A stretch of 64,000 nt of DNA from Strongylocentrotus purpuratus (Eukaryota; Echinodermata; Echinoidea; Camarodonta; Strongylocentrotidae), in the NCBI RefSeq assembly GCF_000002235.5, contig NW_022145613.1, positions 10,664,429 to 10,728,428 on the forward strand. Reading direction: 5' to 3'. Positions 1-11,985 of this stretch are shown here, piece by piece. The notes under the pieces were generated by a model. It was given only the letters and a program-made list of their open reading frames with translations. It did no database searches and was not told the origin of the DNA. Position numbers and translations under genes: made by a program. The first letter of the stretch is position 1; every line of letters begins with the position of its first letter.

Positions 1-195
1 ACAAGGTTACAGAATAGGGGGAAGGTACGGAAGATGGGTTAGACTTATATTTTTATCGTCCTTTTGTTTCCCCTCTTCCTTCTCCCTTTCCCTTTCCGTG
101 TCCCTGCCTTTTATTTCTCTTTTTAAACCACTCAATGGGGAGGGGGACGTGCGCCCTCGTGCCCCCTGTAGCTACGTCACTGAGTATCCAAATAC

Positions 196-373
196 CTGGA
201 GCATGAATTGTTGCCTTGCCGACAATCAGAATAGTCATTCTCGACGTAGATATGAAAGGAGAAGTCCGGCCAGTCAGTGGCCAGGATGTAGGTACATGCC
301 CCGGGGAAGGTGAATAACTTCCCATCGAAGGAACGGTAATGCTGCTGGGCCCAAACCTGGCAATAACCGAACT
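196..373 (-). CDS. VWD gene exon 4: start of the VWD domain
   Basis: Reads FGYCQVWAQQHYRSFDGK, LFTFPGACTYILATD, then FSFHIYVENDYSDC. It matches the VWD opening pattern (Cys, W-x-x-x-H-Y-x-x-F-D-G, F-x-G-x-C-x-Y-x-L-A). VWD domains usually have GDPHY at the first block; here it is AQQHY, so the Asp that often helps bind calcium is absent. Acceptor at 374-375, donor GTATTT at 190-195 in phase 2. The domain continues left of the window. Confidence 0.88.
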
Positions 374-3300
374 CTGGAATGGCTATTTTGATTAAAAGGA
401 AGATGACATCGGAAATACATTAACATTTGAAATAAGTATATGACAGGGGAACGATTGTTTTGATGAAAGGTATTAGGCCTAAATATCAGTACATAGTGCT
501 GTACATAAGGAAAAACGGTAGAAGGGCAGCTGAAGTTTTAAGTCCAGAAAAATATAAAATACATTCCAATCTAGACGAGATTAACGTTAAGAATTGAGAG
601 TGGAACTGTTACCTAGCTGGACTTAGAACTTCAGGTTATTGTAATTTGGGAAATGACAAAAACTGAGAGAATAATGTTGCTTAAGCCTCGGTCACAAATG
701 CCATTACGAACTACTACGAACGCCGTACGAACGATTTTCAGACAATAGAAATTCGGGAAGACAATGGAAAAACAGGGAGATTCGTACGAATGCATTGTGA
801 CCGTAGCTTGAGTTCTCTACAAGTTTCTCATTGCTTTAAAGGTTGAAAGTTTTGGGCTTGAATACATGACTTGTATTAGTCGGAATAATTCATTTAAATA
901 CGATTTAAGAATTTGACTAATGCAAACAATTTTGGCGACTCTCTTGGAAATCAAAAAGTGGGAATCCCGCGGGAAACAGTGCTTTGTAGCAAGGACCTAA
1001 CACGTATGTGTTACTCAGATATCAAATTGAATATAACATTGAACCTCATTGAAAATAGACGTCATCACCACGGGTTTAATATTTGAGAAATGCATTATTA
1101 TCTTTTGCGAACAGAATATACATAGCAACGTCAACAAATGAATATAATCGTAAGATATTGCAATTATTAACTACTTATACATCCGTCGATATACGGATAC
1201 AAAATTGATATGATTGTATATTTGTGTGCGTGTGTGTGGGTGGGGGTTGGTAAGGAAAGTAAAGGGGAATGGTGCGTGCGGATGTGTTTAAGGGTGTTGA
1301 ATGTGTGTACGTATGTACGTGAGTGTGTGTGCGTGCGTGCGTGTGTCTTGGGTGTGTGTGTGTGCGTGCGCGTGTGTATGTGTGCGTCGAATCCTTTCTT
1401 TACTTCCTCAATCAGTTGTAACATGCTTTGTTACAAGTTGCACATTACCAAACACGACATGATATAGTGACTGATGAAATAGAATTACTCGCAAAAGCTG
1501 TCCGGGAGGATTGTGTTATCGGTAGTGCTGGTTTGAATTCGCTGTGAATACTGATATAAGATTTAAATAGTTGAAGCCTTTAAAAGAAAAGAAGTCTGTA
1601 AAACTCACATGGAACTTGGATGCCTGGTATGTTGTTCGTAGTTGTAATCGTTTGATTAATACTACTGGACCTTTTACCTCGAGGAAAAGCTGCTTTAGAA
1701 CCACTTCTTCGTCCAACTGCGTGTAAGGAGATTATGAAAAACTGTTAATGATGATGATGATGATGTTGTTGATGGTGATGACGATGATGATGATGATAAG
1801 CTATTATCAATAACAACGGTATACCCACTGACCTACTGTGATGATTAAATATAACAAATAAATAAATTCAAAATTGGATTGGATTGTATTGTTATAAGTT
1901 ATTATTTAAAAAAAAAAAATTAATTGTTATTATCTTATTTAACTACCACCATTAATAAGCAATCATGGACATTAATGGATCACATTTTGCGCATTTCTAC
2001 AAAAACAATTATAATCTATTATTTTTTCCAAAAACTTAGATGTGTGTTGACCTATGACATATGACAAAAAAATGACATGACCCCTTGAAATGGTCAACTT
2101 ACGTTTATCGAAAATCAATGTGCGATTACCGTTGTTGGTATAAAGGGAGTATTCTGGTCTGTGAAAAGAAAAAAAAGAATCATTAATTTTCTAGAGACTA
2201 CTGCAAATGAACAATGAATACAGAATCAACATAAAATCTACGATACAAATAATAATGATAATAGTCACGTTAGCGCTTAATATCTCGTTACTGCAAACTT
2301 TATATTGTAATCATTGTTACCCCGGTCTTTGGATTCAAATGCTATATTGCTGATGATAGTGTTCAGATTCTGCCCCCTGGGGAGTACGCATCCCGGTCAG
2401 GCGTCGTTGTACACTGGCACATGTGCCGCTCCAACCACATTTAACTTTGGCATCCTACCGGGTACCCATTAAACACCTGAGTATAGAGAAGCGATGCAGA
2501 TAAAATGCCTTGCACGACCTTCGCAGCTCCAGTCAAGTGTCAATCGACACCTCTGCGTGTATATCTATCTAAGGGTGCGTTTATGCTCAACTTTTTCTGG
2601 CCAGAATGAGGCATTTGTTACGCGTTTAGTTCAAAACACGGTTGCGTCCTTTATCATTTTTGTAGAATCACAGAAAAACGGCGATCGTAATAGCCGATCG
2701 TAAACTCACAAAAAGGTGCGTTTTGGATCGGCGATTCTGGGGAAGCATTAACGCACAATCATTTGTTTATTTATCGACGAAAACATTAATAAATAAATAA
2801 AATCTACAAAACAATGTCACATAACACTCATTAAAGTCTATGCGCTGTGTATATGGAGAATGTTGAAAATTATATTCTAAAAGATAGCTAACATTGCAAA
2901 TGTCTAAATGTTCACTAAAATACATGATACTTCTCATAAGTGAGAAATAAGGGACAAACAGCATAACGAGATAATTAACAAATTGCATTTTATCATAGTT
3001 CTCCAAAATAGAAGACACCAAGTATGAATAAAATATAAGTAGAATAGTTTACCGCAATGTGAGTGAAATATGAAATAAAGATTTTCTATCATATGCGTCA
3101 ATTATGAGTCAATTCTAAAAACTCTCATGACGAAAATTTTCATATAACATTCAAACTAAATGTATCTCGAAACAAAGATAAGACAGTTTTGCTCATGAAT
3201 TTTGAAAAATATTGGTTACCTCTTTTCATGATCGCAACAATTTGTTTTGCTGTTGATAAATACAGTTCACATGTTATCAGAACTTTATTGATCGATCTAA

Positions 3301-5096
3301 AGAGTGGCATGAATCAATAAAGTTCCGAGAAACTATATAAACTATGTCTTTCAAAACTAAAAGATATTGTCACAATCCTTTCATGGAAAAAGATATGAAA
3401 AAAATATTCCAAGTTTATGAGCAATAGTGTAAATATGAGTCATATGGTTTATAGAAAAGTAGCATTATTTATATATTTATAGTAAGCTGACAGAGTGAAC
3501 CGAAAAACGATTACTAGAGATTGCACTATAACGACGGAAAAATTTATCATGAGATTTAGACTGATATTGTTTGATAGAATGGAAATAATAATAAAAAAGG
3601 AGACTATCGAAAATAGTTTACAAATATGCATCTCCAATGTCTGAGTCTTTTGTCAAACTGCATTATCGATTTAAGTATGATTAATTAAAATATGAAAGAT
3701 ATACATTAAGTCAGGAAGAATGCTAATTTAGTTTTAACGTAGAAACTATGATTTAAGCCCGATTAAATGAGATTAATTTGTGACCAGAAAGATATGTATA
3801 TATATTTGATTACTCAGATATTATGGTTAATTGTCAAAAAAGGGTCATTAGTGACAACCAGCCACTAATCTTAGCTATTCGAATGAGTTAGGGAGATCAA
3901 ATAATATGAAATAAGAATTCTAAAGTTAAATATTATTCTTAACAATTTACTCATTCAAGTTTAGTTCATTAACTTTTATTTTATTTGACATGAATGTTTT
4001 TATATATTGTATTTTACATTTGTAAAACATTGCCCAATTCGGCCTTTTAGGCTGCGATGCATTGTTGTTCTTTTATTCTCAATAAAACCATTATCAATTC
4101 AATAAATATTTAATACGACAGATATTTGCGGAAACGAAAGAAAATCTCCATGATAACATCTGTTACAGTAGGACAGAGTAAAAAAATAACAATTCAAGGG
4201 CGATTGATTAATCATTTTACATTGTACAGAATGTGATATTAAAGAAGCATTTTGAAATAAGTCAATGATTCAGAACTCAATCACGAATCATTTATCATAA
4301 ACGAGAAAGATTTAAGGCGTGTGTCAACGAATAAATAAAAAGGGAAAAAGGTAATTTCAGGCAAGGTTTTAAAATTGTAATAGTTTAATTTGCAAAGTAT
4401 CACATGTAAAATGAAGAATGAAAATTATCATAATAGAATTTTATCATTAAAATCTTTAAATATAAACACAATTTGAAATAAAATAACAGTTTTATTTCAT
4501 GTGTTTCTATCAGCTTTGCAAAAACATGTAGGAAACAATGTCATTCTTACTTGTTTGAATTTCCTCCTTTTCTAAAACATCTTGCTCAGTACTAGTATTG
4601 TGTGCTAGGATACATGTATTTTAATTCAGTTTTTGTCCACAAATTTAGTGCCACAAACATTCAACTTATCAATGAGATATAAATATATCCGTAGCAGAAC
4701 CACTACATAAAAACAGTCATGCATTCAATATGATTTTAATAAAAATGGATTCTTTTAATTAGCGCTCATGTGTATGTCACTCCTGGCGCTCCGCAATTAC
4801 CCAAGCTTTTAGCATGGCTGAAATCATATGGCGCTCTAGCATTTCAAACCATGTACCCATGGGTCGAGTATCGCACATTTAAATGAATGTCTTGGCAATT
4901 TAGGGCTGTGACAGGGATTCGAACCCCGTACCCTGTGCTTCCCAGACCGACGATCTACGCACTAGAGTGATTAGACCCGACAACAACGCTTCTCCAATAC
5001 TAAAATATATACTTACCGCCTTCTGTGGGTTATGTCGGCATCAATGGAAAAGACGACTACTGTGAGGAGCAGAAGGCAGTAAGTCGCATGCCCCAT
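196..5096 (-). CDS. Secreted von Willebrand type D (VWD) domain protein, 5' part (partial)
   Basis: Four exons join in phase on the minus strand: 5017-5096, 2103-2158, 1678-1716 and 196-373. Exon 1 starts MGHATYCLLLLTVVVFS, a good signal peptide. Exons 2 and 3 give a short basic linker (EYSLYTNNGNRTLIFDK, then LGRRSGSKAAFPR). The fourth exon opens a VWD domain (FGYCQVWAQQHYRSFDG, then GACTYILATD). VWD domains occur in secreted multimeric proteins such as von Willebrand factor, gel mucins, SCO-spondin and hemocytin-like proteins, where N-terminal VWD units drive assembly. A leader followed at once by VWD fits that class; which member cannot be told because the rest lies beyond position 1. A TATA box upstream supports the start. 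Exon 3 has a second possible donor at 1608, giving a longer exon 1609-1716, but that version does not join the VWD exon in phase. Confidence 0.75.
684..809. repeat. Short foldback element, Harbinger-like MITE (124-126 bp)
   Basis: Imperfect inverted ends: AGCCTCGGTCACAAATGC on the left against GCATTGTGACCGTAGCT on the right, flanked by TTA and TGA. It sits in an intron of the VWD gene. Size, ends and the TTA-type target recall the elements at 20365 and 60922. No coding capacity. Confidence 0.5.
1225..1390. repeat. GT/GC-rich simple repeat
   Basis: Degenerate (TG)n with GTGC interruptions over about 165 bp. It produces open frames on both strands (Cys/Val-rich or Thr/His-rich) that are not genes. 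Confidence 0.85.
1678..1716 (-). CDS. VWD gene exon 3
   Basis: A 39-nt exon reading LGRRSGSKAAFPR, closing with a GAG|GTAAAA donor in phase 1, which joins the VWD exon in phase as a Glu codon. A downstream GTGAGT donor at 1603-1608 would add KRSSSINQTITTTNNIPGI-like sequence but creates an in-frame stop at the next junction. The basic RR and PR residues could be propeptide cleavage sites; that is a guess. Confidence 0.5.
1747..1800. repeat. (GAT)n microsatellite
   Basis: Interrupted ATG/GAT triplets in an intron of the VWD gene, next to exon 3. Confidence 0.8.
2103..2158 (-). CDS. VWD gene exon 2
   Basis: A 56-nt exon between a pyrimidine-rich TTTTCACAG acceptor and a GTAAGT donor. It completes an Arg codon from exon 1 and reads PEYSLYTNNGNRTLIFDK. 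Phase 2 in, phase 1 out, both matching the neighbours. Small and without a domain signature, so support comes from splice sites and phase. Confidence 0.6.
2345..2490 (-). repeat. SINE-like repeat, family A, partial
   Basis: On the minus strand it reads AATGGGTACCCGGTAGGATG and later ACTCCCCAGGGGG. The same order of blocks is found on the plus strand at 59455-59700 and in part at 58437 and 24700. No coding capacity. This copy lacks the ATT tail. Confidence 0.65.
2500..4750. other. AT-rich first intron of the VWD gene
   Basis: No exon, RNA gene or recognised element seen. There is a short hairpin around 3280-3325 (a 13-bp stem with ACTTTATTGAT). At 3990-4110 a stretch ending AATAAAACC and ATCAATTCAAT resembles a LINE 3' tail, too weak to call. 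Confidence 0.4.
4757..4985 (-). repeat. Composite repeat with a tRNA-like (B box) SINE part
   Basis: On the minus strand GGGGTTCGAATCCC at about 4917-4930 is a near-perfect pol III B box. The preceding tRNA-like sequence does not fold into a full cloverleaf, so this is a SINE, not a working tRNA. The adjoining part (AGCGCTCATGTG, TCCTGGCGCTCC, TAGCATGGCTG, GGCGCTCTAGCATTTCAA) matches a second copy at 60436-60535. Confidence 0.6.
5017..5096 (-). CDS. VWD gene exon 1: signal peptide
   Basis: ATG at 5096 opens 26 codons: MGHATYC, a hydrophobic run LLLLTVVVFS, then IDADITHRR, ending at a consensus GTAAGT donor (5011-5016) in phase 2. The leader has the n-h-c layout of a signal peptide, with cleavage likely near the SIDAD stretch. 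An out-of-frame ATG lies in the putative 5' UTR at about 5142 and would overlap this start, which could damp translation. Confidence 0.7.
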
Positions 5097-5239
5097 TTTT
5101 TAATCCGAACTTTCTGGCTGGCTGAATAAAGCAGCCACGCCACATGAAAAGATAAGATTCGTGAATGATTTTAGGAATCGCGATTTTCCGAGATGAATTT
5201 TCTGACGACGAAGAAAATGTCTGAATAAAGAGACTTAAA

Positions 5240-5275
5240 CTCAATCTCTCTGAGGTTTGCAGGATTTATATACCA
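5240..5275 (-). promoter_or_regulatory. TATA-box core promoter of the VWD gene
   Basis: On the minus strand TATATAAAT lies at 5272-5264. About 15-25 nt further on is an initiator-like CTCAGAG (about 5254-5248). The first ATG with a signal peptide follows about 150 nt downstream. Spacing suits a TATA-driven gene, which in animals often means tissue-restricted expression. Confidence 0.5.
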
Positions 5276-5856
5276 ATATTTCAGCCACTGTAAATTTCTT
5301 TTTGGCGCCTTCAAATTTGATAATCAATATCGCGTGAGTAATTGCCTTTAAAGCAGACTTTACTTTACACATGTGTTAGGCAAAGCAGATAATAGAAATT
5401 ATGACACGGACGTAATATTTGTTAAACGGAAACGCTATCACCTGGTAAATTCTCGTTATTTACCGTGTGTAATTATGTTGATTGAAGTAATTGGCAGCGC
5501 AGTACTTCATAAACTAATACCAATACTTGCTCATGCTGTTGAATGTGTTGTTCATTCTTTTATTTGTTCCTTATGTCATCTCAATTAGTAGACAAGCACT
5601 TGAATCTGCCAATCCTAGCTCTAAGAAAAAATGGGAAAAACTTTACATTTAGCAGATGTTGGACAAAGAATTGCTGAGTACATGTGAAAGTGACATTACC
5701 ATAATTATAACTGCATGCATGTGCTTCAGAAACAGCATCCTTCCAGATTTATTTCATCAAATATAAAGGAAAGAGGGCGGTTAGGGCTTCAACTGGGTTT
5801 TGAATTTGTTTTTTAGTCTTAGGATGATCAGGCTCGGGTACATGGTGTGGTAAAGT

Positions 5857-6008
5857 AGGGGCAGATCTAGCTTTTTGCCAAGGGGGGGGGGGGGGGTTGA
5901 CCCAGGAGTTTCCAAAAATCGCACCGTTTTACTTTTTTCCTTTTTTTTTCTCACTTGGTTGCCCAGAGAAGGGTTTTAAACTGCCGAAACCCCCCTAGAT
6001 CTGCCCTT
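5857..6008. repeat. Foldback MITE with poly-G interior (about 150 bp)
   Basis: Ends are GGGCAGATCTAG and CTAGATCTGCCC, perfect 12-bp inverted repeats. GTAAAG occurs just outside each end, but the spacing is not clean enough for a firm target duplication. The interior has a run of 14 or more G. A related layout (GGGGCGGATCCAG ends) is found at 44821-45061. Confidence 0.6.
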
Positions 6009-6279
6009 GTAAAGGGTTGAAGAATTTCGGCCTACACGGATAACACCCTGGCGTTTTATTTCAAAAGTTGTTTTTAAACACATCTCTTGAAATCAAAGGA
6101 AAATGCGATTCTGATTTCGGTTTATTTCATGATAACAAGAAGCAGCATGCAATAATCTCACCTTGTTTAAAAGGTTAACCGGCGCGAGAGTTGGTAGAAA
6201 ATAATCATCAGCAAGCCATCTACGGTGTGATCCAACGATTCATCGCGGGTTTTAATTTCGTAAAAAGCATATCATGACA

Positions 6280-6960
6280 ATAACCCCTGTACAATCACCC
6301 CCCCCCCCCGGAAAATTACCCCGGAAAAACACCCCCAAGGGCAATAGAGTGGTGAAGTGTGACGTCATTAAAAATATATTTTTGGAATTTCTCAATTTTT
6401 TCTTCATTTTTCGAAAGAGCATCAAAAATAATGTCCAACTGTCGTAAACCAATTGAATAGCTTAAATATTGGCTAAGATACGACCATCTGAATAAATAGA
6501 TTTCCTATGGGAACTCAGTGCATATTGCTCTGGTTCATAACATTACGAGCCAGAGCGTTATAACACTGAGTTCCTATAGGGGGTAATTTGTCTTCGACAT
6601 TTGGACATTATTTTCGATGCTCTTTCGGAAAATGAAGAAAACATTGAGAAATTCCAAAAAATAGATTTTTATGATGTCACAGCTTCGGTACTCTATACCC
6701 CCGAAAATAACACCCTGTGGACAATTATCCCCACCCCCCCCCCGTGGACAATTACTTCCTACCCCTGAAAATGACCACCATGACAATTACTCCCCCCCCC
6801 CCCCCCCCACCTGTTCATTTAAGGGGTAGTACACCCTGATAACAAGTTGTTTTTTTCGGGGGGGGGGGGACTGATTGTCTAAGGGGTCATTTTCAGGGTG
6901 GGGTAATTGTCCACGGGGGTAATTAATCCGCCGGTAGTTTGCCGGGGGTGATTATCGAAA
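6280..6960. repeat. Long inverted repeat with a GGGGTAATT minisatellite
   Basis: Arms at about 6345-6430 and 6598-6700 are inverted copies (ATTTTTGGAATTTCTCAAT against ATTGAGAAATTCCAAAAAAT). The centre near 6510-6575 is itself palindromic (GAACTCAGTG against CACTGAGTTC). The flanks hold degenerate units of about 15-17 nt with runs of C or G around an AATTAC/GTAATT core. The same unit recurs at 24960-25130 and 25910-26020. Confidence 0.65.
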
Positions 6961-9900
6961 ATTGACCCGTCGAAAAAAAAAGGAAAAAAAAGAAAGGCAA
7001 GGACTGCCTCCGGTTTAGCGATAAAGGTGTGTTATTTTTGTAACTGTTTGGGCCCGCGACACGGAAACTTTCCAGGAAGTGGACTAACTGTTATTCTGCA
7101 ATGACGCTTCAAACTGTGTCGGAAAGAATCAGTGTCGCTCTCCGTGAACACGCTTATACGGCTTGTATGGATGTTTAGTTATGGACTTTTGAAATATTTC
7201 TTTTTACCAGAGTTGAAATACTGCAAGCCCAACAGAAAAGTCACTTGGAAAACAAGTTGGGAATATTTTTTTTCTCTCTAAATTTCCCTTTATTGTGAAG
7301 GTTGACAAGAATGTTGATAATACTAGGTTAAAAACGATGCCAGCCCACATTTATTTATCAGCTTCTGAATTTTCAAATAACATTATAGACCATTGTGGTA
7401 TATTGTTGAGGACCCCAATACAAAAGGGTTGTTCTTTGGGCAAGGTGTCTTGTTGGTCTTGCCCACATCTTCCCTCTCGACATAGGTGTGCCTGTCAACG
7501 ATGGGGATAATAACAATTCAGTTGCAGGGCCCAAAGTATTAATAACGACGTCGCTATGGGTGAAGTAGACTAAATGTTTACACTAATATAATACAAGAAA
7601 CCATACTTTTTCTGCTTATTTTTCAAAGCAAGAGTCAGGAACAATAATAGCAAATGATCAGGAGTAGAAATAAATAAACCACTATGAATACAAAATAATA
7701 ATATTATTATTATCATGTATCGTGTTTTTCATGCGATATTGGTTCATCCTAGATTTCAGTGTATGACAAGTAAATAATTTAAAATAAATATTTTATACAT
7801 GTTTTCCAGTCGTGAAGAACTGATAACGATAGCGAACATTTTTTTCTTCATGTAAACGTTTTTTTCTTCTCCCAATTAAGCTAACGTTGAGGTAATTATA
7901 CCAAGTTTTATTGTTTATTGTTCCATTTTAGCAACCAAAAGACAATTCCTCTAATATGGGGAAGAAGAAACAAAATCTCTCTTGTCTTATCTTGTTTTCA
8001 TATTAAAGGCCCACTTTTTTAAAGGGGAAACCACGTTTTAGGTGTAGGAATTCACTTAAAAAAAAGTGTTTTAAACTACCTCTTTGTGCAGATTTATTTT
8101 CTTAACTTGGAGTGGAATCGATTCTAGAACGAAGTGATCCCTAATTATGAGCTCTTAAAGAGTAAACTGCCACTCCGTACAATGGTTGTATTAAAGAGCA
8201 GCAGAAGCAAAAGACTGTTGCTCGAATTCGGCAATAGTCGTTGCTAAGATTGTTTTTCCATAAAGATTATATACCTTCAGACATAAGTAAAGCGTTGAAA
8301 TTTGGTAACACATCCAAGTAATACTGCAATAATAAGGTATCATAGCAACTGCTGTTTCAGACATGACTGTTACCTGAAGAACACTCTTCTATATCTGGAT
8401 TTGAATGAAGTAAACATTCGGAGACTCTTGTGCACAGACGCTACTATTTATTATGTATATCAATCAAATACATCAATATTTTTCCAAAATATTCAAATTT
8501 TTATGATACGTTTTTCAGTACTAATAACATTTTTTCTACATTATTGTGAACTCAAATGGCTCAGATATGATTGCAATCAAACAGGAAGCTAAAATTACGC
8601 AAAGTAAGTTGCTTACATTTGTTTTTATACTTTATACTGATAAATTATCGACATGTTTATTTATAGAATTCACATTAGTAACGGCCATGGTGGTCACATC
8701 ACCGTCATATCCACAACCAACTTTATGGGGTGCTAGATAACAAACATGTATAATTTGTTAATGTTTGTTTTTCTGCTTTTTATATATTTTTGTATTGATT
8801 CTTAACATTTGGCCAATGGACCTAATAACGCTAATATGGCAAATTGCCATATATGGTACATGTACAGTATATTTCCACCCGATATGCGTATCCTGTAAAA
8901 AGACATCTGGGCCATCGTGTTTTTCATGCGATATTGATTCATTTAGAATGCCCCCCCCAGACATATATGGATGTAACGACTTCTTACGCTACCCCAGGGT
9001 AGGATGAAGGATGCTTCATTAACCCTTTTGAGTCATTCATTCCATTTTTTGTGGTATTGAATAATAACCTTGGGAGGGGGGGGGGGAACATATCATAATT
9101 TTCTTCCATAACAGTATTAAAACATATGCCTATTAAACATAGGAATTTATAATCATATGCCAACTATCATACAATGTTTATGACAAACAATTGAAAAACA
9201 TCTATTACAACAATTCAATTAAAATTATTTAAGGAAAAAATATCGACTCATAAAGGCCTATACCCCCCCCCCCCCACAAAAAAGAAAAAAGAAAACGGCT
9301 AAACCAAAATAATTAATCATGAAGAAATAAAGGTGTAGCATAAAATGAATCCCATACCTCATCCCCAACATATTATGTAAGGACATATACAATATACATT
9401 TTTTTTAAATGTGCATTTACATGTACATGGACTTCCCATACACTCCCAGTAACACATAAGGGAGAACTAAGAGTAGGTATAGCACACCAAAAATTAGTAC
9501 AACAAACACATGTTATTTGATGATTGCAAATGATCAAGCTTTATGAAAGCTTCAAAAAACAAAAAAACAGAATTGAAATCGGTCAATGGGTTGTGTTTTA
9601 TACCATTTTTTTGATATCGCAAAATTGCCGAAAAACCTGCCAGAAATGGTCAAATTGACAAAAATGGCAAAATTCGACAAAGTTGACAACTTAATTCATC
9701 ACTTTCTTGGACACAAATAATGAATTAAATTATCAGACACTAAAATATCATCTTTGTGGTAAAAATACAAAAAAGAAAATTCATATATCTATTACTGTTT
9801 TGAAAACAGAAGCAAACAAAATTAGTAATTTTTGCCATTTTTTGCGAATCTGCAGATATGAAAAAGTTGTGAAAATAACTAAGTCCGTCTAATTAATATG

Positions 9901-11539
9901 CGCATATGTAATCAAATCAAAACAGAACATGATAAATCTATGAAACCTATGTATATCAGACAGGTATGGAAAAAAAAATTGAAGAAAAAAAAAATATGAA
10001 TATTCATCAAATATGCAAATAAGGTCATTTCAGCTAATTATATACATAGGAAAGTCAAACTGTTCATTTTGTTGGCATTTTTTTAAATCATATATTTATA
10101 GATCATATTTACATCAAATATTAACATTAAATTCCAAATACTTTTGCAATGCCAATAAAATATTGTGATGGAAATTACTTGGATCACCGTTACAGCTATT
10201 TCCTCATATGTTTCACAAATTATTCAGAAAAACTGAACAAATGATAAGAATTTGCAGACTTTCAGCTACATCACAGTATAGTTTTTTTTTAATGTTAGAT
10301 TTGAGGATTTATAACGGGGCATAACATTCCACAAGGACTGAATTTCAACAACAAAAAATTGGTGACCCCAGTACAGTTGTGGCTACCTTGAGTGTAAATA
10401 ACAAATTGATTCAATGAGTGAAACACATGAGTATATTGCATTTTTGTAGGGGAGTTTTATACATTGAGGTGCGTTTTCACCACCTAGAATAACAGTCAAT
10501 GGGCGATTAGCGGGCCATGTCACACATGGCTGAAAAGACTATATTCTAATAAATAATTTAACATATTTCCCACATGCCTATAACAATGAAACTACATAGA
10601 ATTGTAGTTAAAGGTATGCTTGGAAGATATGTGAAATAAAAATTTAAAACATTGTTCAGTTTTTTTAAATAAAATAAGAGAGAGAATACATAATAGAGAA
10701 GCTGCTGCAACTGCTGTAATATGCAGAGCGTTAAAGATATACCTCATGCATGAGTCATGTGAGTACAAAGTTCAACAATTTATGTATACATCGTGCCCAA
10801 TTCGTTGCACGGCCCAAATCCGTTTGATACCATGAATTCAACAAAATGGAAAAGGAAAATAAGCTTTAATATCATTTTTAAATTGAAACAATGTTGAGAT
10901 GTTAAATTGTTTTCGATCTAAAAAAAAAAAAAAAAAAATCTTCAACTTTTCAACATAGACCATACTTTATAAATTACATTGCTTTTGAAGACATTTATTA
11001 TAAATAAATGACAAACTGTGGCCAATTGGAAGAATAATGTGTGATCACTCTTAACTCTTATAAAATTCCTGTCCTTAAAGGTTTAGGTTCATCTTCACAT
11101 TTTACTGTAGGGAGGCTTAAAAACTTTTCACTCCCCACATATAATCCCTACTGCGCCACATTAATTTTTGGTAGCACATTTTGAACCCTTCGTCATGGTC
11201 TGTGTTTATTCTAATAGCAATAAATTTTTAGTTATTGATTATTATGAAAAGTCCTGCGTAGCATTAGTGTAGAGGAATACATGGCTTTTTCAATGGTATG
11301 ATGTTCTTTATGTATGTACCACGTTTTAAAGAAATTATCAGGAATAAATTTTGACTAAAAGTTTTTTACGGGGGAAGAGTAATGTATACCTCTGATATGT
11401 TTTACTTACATGTGGTTGTTTATTTTCTAAATTAATCCAATGAAAAGTCTAATGCTTCAGCTTTCGTTAGATACCAAGACTATGTATTCAAGAAGACAGG
11501 AAGTTTGTAAAATTAGGGGTAGAAAATGAGCTTTCAATA

Positions 11540-11985
11540 GACAGAAAATCTGAGTGTGCCACCAAAGGCATCCTCGACAATGGTCTAATTCTTCCATTGA
11601 CCAGCCATTGGAAAGTTGCGTAATGGGGTTTTTAAGAAGAATGATGAAAATCCCCTGGACTGACAAAGTTAATAATGAGGAAGTTCTTACACGAGCTGGA
11701 GTGCAAAGGAAAATGATACGTGAGATGTTGATAGGCAGTTGAAGTTCATGGGTCACATTACACGTAAAGAAGGCCTAGAGAATCTTGCTTTGACAGGGAA
11801 ATAATGGGAAGAAGGAGTGGGGGAAGAAGGAGGATACTTTGGAAGGACAGTCTGCAGAAATTGTTGGTAGAGAGAGGAGTGAAAGAACTGGGAGTAGTAC
11901 TAATACAGAAGGCTAGGAGCCGAGGGTTGTAGGACAGCATGGTCGCCAAAGTTAAACGATATGGCACTTAGAGAGAGAGAGACCA
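11540..11985 (+). mobile_element. LINE fragment, C-terminal end
   Basis: The plus strand reads MGFLRRMMKIPWTDKVNNEE, VLTRAGVQRKM, QLKFMGHITRKEGLENLALT and RRSGGRRRILW over three frames. This is the arginine-rich tail commonly seen after the RT domain of marine-invertebrate LINEs. It is 5' truncated with frameshifts and stops, and ends in a short GA repeat. Clade not determined. Confidence 0.65.

Larger units (their letters stand above)
374..1677. other. Intron of the VWD gene
   Basis: Apart from the foldback element and a GT/GC-rich simple repeat at about 1225-1390, I see no exon or RNA gene. The open frames across 1167-1467 are products of the GT-rich repeat. Confidence 0.5.

Noticed and set aside
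1167-1467. Open frames on both strands (Cys/Val-rich and Thr/His-rich)
   Set aside because: Products of a GT-rich simple repeat.
6252-6786. Frames of 66-70 codons with Gly/Pro runs
   Set aside because: Caused by C/G homopolymers inside the inverted repeat.
8302-8740. Frames of 64-96 codons
   Set aside because: No domain, no signal peptide with splice support, composition as in surrounding AT-rich DNA.
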